Translations under genes and position numbers: made by a program | Assembly (NCBI RefSeq): GCF_018413525.1 | Contig: NZ_JAHCDD010000002.1 | Span: 79,828-143,827, forward strand | DNA from: Acidovorax sp. CCYZU-2555 | GTDB lineage: Bacteria; Pseudomonadota; Gammaproteobacteria; Burkholderiales; Burkholderiaceae_C | Direction of reading: 5' to 3' | DNA length: 64,000 nucleotides | Part shown: positions 59,062 through 64,000 of the stretch, piece by piece | Numbering within the stretch: the stretch's first letter is position 1 | Layout of the letters: the number at the start of each line of letters is the position of its first letter | The notes under the pieces: generated by a model | The model's database searches: none | Told to the model about the DNA's origin: nothing | Seen by the model: only the letters and a program-made list of their open reading frames with translations

Positions 59062-61061
59062 TCGCGGAACTGGGCGTTTTCTCCATGGTGCTGTCGCTGA
59101 TCGTCGCGGTGGTGCTGGCCTGCCTGCCGCTCGCGGGCGCGCAGCTGGGCATTCGCAGCTGGGTGGCGCTGGCGCGGCCGGCCGCGGTGCTGCACTGCCT
59201 GCTGTCGCTGCTGTCGATCGCCATCCTGACCTGGTGTTTCTGGGCCGGTGATTTCTCGGTGCTCTATGTGGCGGCGAACTCGCACAGCGAGCTGCCCATG
59301 ATGTACAAGCTCACGGCCGTGTGGGGCGGGCATGAAGGTTCGATGCTGCTGTGGCAGGTGATGCTCGCCTGCTGGACGCTCGCGGTCGCCTGGCGCAGCC
59401 GCGCGCTGCCGCCGGCGTTTGTCGCGCGCGTGCTCGCGGTGCTGGGCTGGATCAGCGTGGGCCTGTTGCTGTTCCTGCTGTTCCTGTCGAACCCGTTCAC
59501 GCGCCTGGTGCCCGCGCCGCTCGAAGGCAAGGACCTGAACCCGCTGCTGCAGGACCCGGGCATGGTGTTTCACCCGCCGCTGCTCTACATGGGTTACGTG
59601 GGCTTTGCCGTGCCGTTCGCGTTCGCGCTCGCGGCGCTGATTTCGGGCGAACTGGGCGCGGCCTGGGCGCGCTGGTCGCGCTCCTGGACGCTGGCCGCCT
59701 GGGGCTTTCTGACGCTGGGCATTCTGCTGGGCAGCGCCTGGGCCTATTACGTGCTGGGCTGGGGCGGCTGGTGGTTCTGGGACCCGGTCGAGAACGCGTC
59801 GTTCATGCCCTGGCTGCTGGGCACGGCGCTGCTGCATTCGCTGATCGTGACCGACCAGCGCGGCGCGTTCCGCAGCTGGTCGGCGCTGCTCGCGATCTGC
59901 GCGTTCTCGCTGTGCCTGCTGGGCACCTTCCTCGTGCGTTCGGGCGTGCTGACCTCGGTGCATGCGTTCGCGGTCGACCCGGGGCGCGGGCTGTTCATCC
60001 TGTGCTTCATCGTCGCCGTGGTCGGCACTTCGCTGTGGCTGTTCGCCTGGCGCGCATCGGCGCTGGGGCAGGGCGGCGGCCAGTTCGCCGCGCTGTCGCG
60101 CGAAACGCTGCTGCTGGCCAACAACGTGCTGTTCAGCGCGGCCGCGCTCGCGGTGCTGATAGGCACGCTCTACCCGCTGGCGCTCGATGTGCTGCGCGAC
60201 GAGAAGATCTCCGTGGGCCCGCCGTACTTCCAGGCCGTGTTCCTGCCGCTGGTGCTGCCCGCCGTGGCCCTGATGGGCGTGGGCGCGGTCGCGCGCTGGA
60301 AGCTCAGCACCTGGAGCGAAATCTGGCGCCGCCTGCGCGCGCCGCTGGCGTGCACGGTGGTCTGCGCCGTGCTGCTGGTGCTGTCCAACGGCCGGTTGGG
60401 CCCACGCATTTCGCCCGCTACTTTGCTGGGCGTGGCGCTGGGCCTGTGGTGCGTGCTGAGCACGCTGGCCCATGCCTGGCAGCGCCTGGCGCCGGGCTGG
60501 CGCCAGGGCGAAGGCTGGCAGCGGCTCGCGCGCCAGCCCTGGGGCTGGTGGGGCATGCTGATGGCGCATGCGGGCGTGGGCGTTTTCGTGCTCGCCGTGA
60601 GCCTGGCCGACGGGCTCGAAAGCAAGCTCGAGACCAGCGTGACCCAGGGCGAGACGCTGGAGTTCGCGGGCTATGCGTTCCGCTTCGACAGCCTGGCGCC
60701 GGTCGCGGGCCCGAACTACGACGCGCAGCGCGCGCAGTTCAGCGTGCGCCAGGGCGAACAGCAGTGGCTGATGTTTCCCGAGAAGCGCACGTTCCGCGCG
60801 CAGAGCATGGGGCTGAGCCAGGCGGCGATCGACAGCGGCTGGACGCGCGATGTGTTCGTCGCGCTGGGCGAGCCGCTTGATGAGGCCGGCCGCAGCTGGA
60901 CCGTGCGCCTGCAGATCAAGCCGTTCATGGACTGGATCTGGCTGGGCACCCTGATGATGGCGCTGGGCGCGGGCCTGAGCCTGATGGACGCGCGCTTTCG
61001 CGTGGCGCGCGCGCGCCAGCCGCGGCCCGTCAAGCCGTCGCTGCAGCAAGGGGTGTCGTGA
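59058..61061 (+). CDS. ccmF: Cytochrome c haem lyase subunit CcmF
   Basis: A 667-residue protein with about 15 helices, the core of the haem lyase that joins haem to apocytochromes. Its WWD motif is [63 protein letters not shown] and the C-terminal [15 protein letters not shown] are typical. The stop overlaps the ccmG start. Confidence 0.96.
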   Translation: MIAELGVFSMVLSLIVAVVLACLPLAGAQLGIRSWVALARPAAVLHCLLSLLSIAILTWCFWAGDFSVLYVAANSHSELPMMYKLTAVWGGHEGSMLLWQVMLACWTLAVAWRSRALPPAFVARVLAVLGWISVGLLLFLLFLSNPFTRLVPAPLEGKDLNPLLQDPGMVFHPPLLYMGYVGFAVPFAFALAALISGELGAAWARWSRSWTLAAWGFLTLGILLGSAWAYYVLGWGGWWFWDPVENASFMPWLLGTALLHSLIVTDQRGAFRSWSALLAICAFSLCLLGTFLVRSGVLTSVHAFAVDPGRGLFILCFIVAVVGTSLWLFAWRASALGQGGGQFAALSRETLLLANNVLFSAAALAVLIGTLYPLALDVLRDEKISVGPPYFQAVFLPLVLPAVALMGVGAVARWKLSTWSEIWRRLRAPLACTVVCAVLLVLSNGRLGPRISPATLLGVALGLWCVLSTLAHAWQRLAPGWRQGEGWQRLARQPWGWWGMLMAHAGVGVFVLAVSLADGLESKLETSVTQGETLEFAGYAFRFDSLAPVAGPNYDAQRAQFSVRQGEQQWLMFPEKRTFRAQSMGLSQAAIDSGWTRDVFVALGEPLDEAGRSWTVRLQIKPFMDWIWLGTLMMALGAGLSLMDARFRVARARQPRPVKPSLQQGVS

Positions 61062-61579
61062 TGCGCTTTGCCTTGCCTCTGGCGATTTTTCTCGCGCTGG
61101 CCGTGATGCTGGGCCTGGGCCTGCAGCGCGATCCGCGCGCGCTGCAGACCGCCTTGCTCGATCAGCCCGCGCCGGCCATCGCCCGCCCCTTGCTCGAAGA
61201 TCCGCAGCAGCCGTTCGATCAGGCCGCGTTGCGCGGCAAAGTGTGGCTGCTCAATGTCTGGGCCTCGTGGTGCGCGCCCTGCCGCCAGGAGCTGCCGCTG
61301 CTCGTCGAGTTCTCGCGCCGCGACCAGGTGCCGGTCTATGGTCTGAACTACAAGGACCAGCCCGAAAAGGCCAAGGCCTTGCTGCGCGTCGCGGGCAATC
61401 CGTATGTCGCATCGGCCGTCGATGCCGATGGCCGCACGGGAATGGATTTCGGCATCCAGGGCGTGCCCGAAACTTTTGTGATCGACGGCCAGGGCCGCGT
61501 GCGCTATCGCCATCTGGGGCCGGTGACGGCCGAAGTCTGGCAGCAGAAACTGCTGCCTGTCGTGAAGGCCGTGCAATGA
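61061..61579 (+). CDS. ccmG: Thiol:disulfide reductase CcmG/DsbE
   Basis: A 172-residue membrane-anchored thioredoxin-like protein that keeps CxxCH thiols reduced for haem attachment. The active site is WASWCAPCRQE (C71, C74). GVPETFVIDGQGRVRYRHLG holds the cis-proline. The ATG at 61061 overlaps the ccmF TGA; a GTG one codon earlier is possible. Confidence 0.95.
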   Translation: MRFALPLAIFLALAVMLGLGLQRDPRALQTALLDQPAPAIARPLLEDPQQPFDQAALRGKVWLLNVWASWCAPCRQELPLLVEFSRRDQVPVYGLNYKDQPEKAKALLRVAGNPYVASAVDADGRTGMDFGIQGVPETFVIDGQGRVRYRHLGPVTAEVWQQKLLPVVKAVQ

Positions 61580-62025
61580 AGATACGCCAGACCATGGTGC
61601 TGATCGCCTGGGTCGCCATCGCGCTGCAGGCCCGGGCCGACGACAGCCTCGCGCAGCGCGAAGGCGCGCTGGCCGCGAAGCTGCGCTGCGTCGTGTGCCA
61701 GAACCAGACCGTCGCCGAGTCGCAGGCGCCCATCGCCAAGGACATGCGCCAGGAAATCAAGGCCCAGCTGGCCCAAGGCCGCAGCGATGCCGAAGTGGTC
61801 GCATTCTTCGAGCAGCGCTACGGCAGCTTCGTGCGCTATGCGCCGCCCTGGCGGCCTTCGACCTGGCTGCTGTGGTGCGGGCCTTTTCTGGCGGTGTTCG
61901 CCGGCTTTGCGCTGCTGCGCCGGACCTTGAAGAAGCGCACGACCATCGCCGCGCCGCTGACCCCGGCCGAGCGCGCGCGCGCCAACGACTGGCTGCAGTC
62001 GCCCGATGAGGAGAACCGCCCATGA
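61576..62025 (+). CDS. ccmH: Cytochrome c maturation protein CcmH
   Basis: A 149-residue protein with signal peptide and the LRCVVCQNQTVAES motif (C38, C41), followed by a three-helix bundle and one C-terminal anchor (WLLWCGPFLAVFAGFALL). It is the short CcmH that works with CcmI. Overlaps both neighbours by 4 bases. Confidence 0.94.
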   Translation: MKIRQTMVLIAWVAIALQARADDSLAQREGALAAKLRCVVCQNQTVAESQAPIAKDMRQEIKAQLAQGRSDAEVVAFFEQRYGSFVRYAPPWRPSTWLLWCGPFLAVFAGFALLRRTLKKRTTIAAPLTPAERARANDWLQSPDEENRP

Positions 62026-63266
62026 CCCCCATGCATTGGCTCTGGCTGGGCGCGCTGGCGCTGATCGTGCTGAGCCTGGCTGTGTTGGTTCCGCCGCTGC
62101 TCGCCGAGCATGCGTCGGCCGACGAAAACCGCAATGACGCCGTGCTGCGCCGCCTGTACCAGGCGCAGTGGGAGGAGCTGGAGCGCGAGCAGCGCGCCGG
62201 CCATCTGAGCGCAGCGGACCATGCCCAGGCCAGAGACGAACTGCAGCGCCGCCTGCTCGCCGAACTTGAGCACCGGCCGGCCGCGCCGCGCTGGCGCCAC
62301 TGGCCGTGGCTGCCGCGCGCCAGCGGCCTGGGGCTGGCGCTGCTGCTGCCCGTGGCCGCGTTCGCGCTCTACCTGCAAGTCGGCGACCCGCAGGCCGCGG
62401 CGCGGCTGGTGCAGGCCGATGAAGTGGGCCACGGCGGCGCCGATGCGCAGGTCGAGGCCATGGTCGAAGGCCTGGCCCAGCGCCTGCGCGCCGAGCCGGG
62501 AAATGTGCCCGGCTGGGTGATGCTGGCACGTTCCTATGAAACGCTGGAGCGCTACGACGCCGCGGCCCAGGCCTATTCGCAGGCGCTGGCCGCGGCGCGC
62601 CTGGGCGCGCCCGACAAGGAACTCGAGGCGCGCCTGCTCGCCGACATGGCCGACGCATTGGGATCGGCCCAGGGCGGCGATCTGCAGGGCCAGGCCGGCG
62701 CGGCGATCGAAGAGGCCTTGCGCCTCGATCCGCGCCAGCACAAGGCGCTGGCGCTGGCCGGCAGCGCGGCCGTGCGCCAGGGCGATTTCGCGCTGGCCGC
62801 GACCCATTGGCGCGCGCTGCTGGCGCTGATCGAGCCCGGGTCTGACATCGCGCTGCGCGTGCAGGACGACTTGCTGCAGCTCGAGACGCTGGGCGCATCG
62901 GCGCCGCCGCCCGCGCCACGCGCCAACGCTGACGGCCTGTCGGGCGAAATCCACTGGCCCGCGTCGATAGCGGCCATGGCCTTGCCGCCCGAAGCCAAGG
63001 TGTTCGTGATCGTGCGCGCCGACGCCCAGTCCCAGCCCGTCGCGGTGCTGCGCCTGCCGGCCAGTCCGCTGCCCACGCGCTTTGCGCTGGGCAGCGCGCA
63101 GTTGCTGAACCCGGCCGTGGCCATGGCGGATTTCAGTGCGCTGCAGGTTTCGGCGCGGCTGTCGCCCAGCGGCGCAGCCTTGCCGTCGCCCGACGATGTG
63201 CGCAGCAACGCGCTGACCGTGAAGCCCGGCGAGGGAGCGCTGCGGCTCGAGATGGGGCCGCGCTGA
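62022..63266 (+). CDS. ccmI: Cytochrome c maturation TPR protein CcmI/CycH
   Basis: A 414-residue protein that binds apocytochrome c C-termini. Two N-terminal helices flank a cytoplasmic loop (LADENRN-like ADENRNDAVLRRLYQAQWEEL). TPR repeats follow (VPGWVMLARSYETLERYDAAAQAYSQAL; DPRQHKALALAGSAAVRQGDFALAATHWRALL), then a C-terminal beta domain with SPLPTRFALGSAQLLNPAVAMADF. It ends the ccm operon. Confidence 0.92.
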   Translation: MTPMHWLWLGALALIVLSLAVLVPPLLAEHASADENRNDAVLRRLYQAQWEELEREQRAGHLSAADHAQARDELQRRLLAELEHRPAAPRWRHWPWLPRASGLGLALLLPVAAFALYLQVGDPQAAARLVQADEVGHGGADAQVEAMVEGLAQRLRAEPGNVPGWVMLARSYETLERYDAAAQAYSQALAAARLGAPDKELEARLLADMADALGSAQGGDLQGQAGAAIEEALRLDPRQHKALALAGSAAVRQGDFALAATHWRALLALIEPGSDIALRVQDDLLQLETLGASAPPPAPRANADGLSGEIHWPASIAAMALPPEAKVFVIVRADAQSQPVAVLRLPASPLPTRFALGSAQLLNPAVAMADFSALQVSARLSPSGAALPSPDDVRSNALTVKPGEGALRLEMGPR

Positions 63267-63275
63267 GTTGTCGCG

Positions 63276-64000
63276 CTAGGGCGTTGTCGAAGCCCAGCCC
63301 GCATGGGCCTGCTCGGCGAGCCAGTCGGCGAACTTGTCGCGCGCGGTGAACGCCGGCGTGTCGCGCTTGCTGCAGACGAAATAGCCGCGGCCGCACGACA
63401 CATCGATGTCGAACGGCATCACCAGCTCGCCCTGCAGCAGCTCGCGCTCCACCAGGCAGCCGGGCACCACGGCCACGCCCATGCCGGCCTTGGCGGCGAC
63501 GATCAGGTGCATGGTGAGATCGAAGCCCGGGCCCAGCACGGGCTGGCTGGGCGCGCCGGCCTTGTCGAACCAGCGCTCCCAGTTGTCGGGGAAGTTGGTG
63601 TGGTGCAGCAGCGTGGCGCCATGCAGGTCCTGCGGCGCGCGAAACTGCTTGCTCCAGCGCGGCGTGCACACGGGAATGAGTTCGCGGCCCAGCAGATAGC
63701 GTGTCTGGATATGGTCGGGCCAGCGCCGGCGCGGGCGCTTGACTTCTATCCACAGGTCGACGTCGTCGCGCGTGAAGTCTTCGTCGTGCTTGAACTGGCG
63801 CAGCTCCACGTTCACATCGGGGTGGCGTTCGTTGAACAGCGGCAGGCGCGGCATCAGCCACTGGATGGCCAGCGTGGGAATCACGCTCAGGCGCACGCGC
63901 TGGGGCTGGGCCAGGCGCCCCATGGTCTCGGCCGCCGATTCGAGCGCCAGCAAATGGCGCTCGGTCAGCTAGCGCAGCTGCACGCCGCGCGGCGTGAGCG
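63276..64000 (-). pseudogene. LysR-family regulator broken by an in-frame amber stop (also cut by window edge)
   Basis: The effector domain is intact for about 225 residues (QRVRLSVIPTLAIQWLMPRL, VDLWIEVKRPRRRWPDHIQ, GVAVVPGCLV). Reading upstream in the same frame gives LTERHLLALESAAETM, then TAG at 63969-63971, then LTPRGVQLR, the normal LysR segment after the helix-turn-helix. A CAG-to-TAG change at a Gln/Lys position would explain this. The C-terminal part could restart at TTG 63951-63953 but would lack DNA binding. Sequencing error is the main alternative. Confidence 0.75.

Noticed and set aside
58986..61049. Long minus-strand open frame (687 codons) opposite ccmF
   Set aside because: Rich in R, H and Q with no recognisable motif; explained by codon bias of ccmF.
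1..64000. CRISPR arrays, tRNA or rRNA genes, intact insertion sequences, prophage
   Set aside because: No regularly spaced repeats, cloverleaf-like or rRNA sequence, transposase motifs or phage genes could be found by reading the window.

Overview
The window is GC-rich chromosomal DNA with dense, overlapping operons. Four Bug-family (tripartite tricarboxylate transporter) substrate-binding proteins, a napEDABC periplasmic nitrate reductase set, a complete system I ccm operon and catechol ortho-cleavage genes together point to a betaproteobacterium, most likely Burkholderiales and Comamonadaceae-like (inference from gene content and style). I see no rRNA, tRNA, CRISPR, prophage or intact insertion sequence.

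Layout. Positions 1-4003 hold a cat (catechol/muconate) region: a LysR gene cut by the window edge, divergent from catB, catC, a Bug protein and catD. Positions 4012-8498 form a second catabolic unit: a LysR regulator divergent from a DHDPS-family lyase, a Bug protein and a ketoglutarate-semialdehyde-type dehydrogenase, which fits sugar-acid breakdown to 2-oxoglutarate. Positions 8577-17602 are mainly iron uptake: a Fur box, an ECF sigma factor and a FecR-like anti-sigma; then a LysR/DoxX/aromatic dioxygenase unit; then a TonB receptor with a signalling STN domain, and a DUF3649-PepSY-DUF3325 membrane operon with its own Fur-like box.

Positions 17612-21677 encode a DNA-repair pair on the minus strand: a FAN1-type VRR-NUC nuclease and a DinG-like iron-sulfur helicase with an N-terminal PD-(D/E)XK nuclease motif. 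The two overlap by four bases and lie downstream of a LexA-like box. Positions 21912-26562 are a five-gene branched-chain amino-acid-type ABC transporter (livKHMGF). Positions 26714-33575 are a type IV pilus minor-pilin operon (fimT-pilV-pilW-pilX-pilY1-pilE), followed by a BCCT transporter. Positions 35694-37634 carry a three-lipoprotein CsgG/DUF4810/GNA1162 operon on the minus strand.

Positions 37785-40516 pair a FAD monooxygenase with a class V PLP enzyme. Positions 40523-50905 are two convergent CoA-dependent catabolic modules. Each has an acyl-CoA ligase, a nitronate monooxygenase-family flavoprotein and a Bug protein; one has a LysR gene and the other an enoyl-CoA hydratase. A TetR regulator and a clear 21-bp operator sit at the left end.

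Positions 50906-52097 contain no gene I can support, but end in an AT-rich stretch with a perfect FNR/ANR box. Positions 52098-63266 are napEDABC directly followed by ccmABCDEFGHI, so the multihaem electron-transfer proteins are encoded next to the machinery that attaches their haem. The window ends in a LysR gene broken by an in-frame amber codon. A dispersed repeat of about 120-150 bp occurs twice, once inside the cat unit and once inside nap, in both cases starting exactly at a gene's stop codon.
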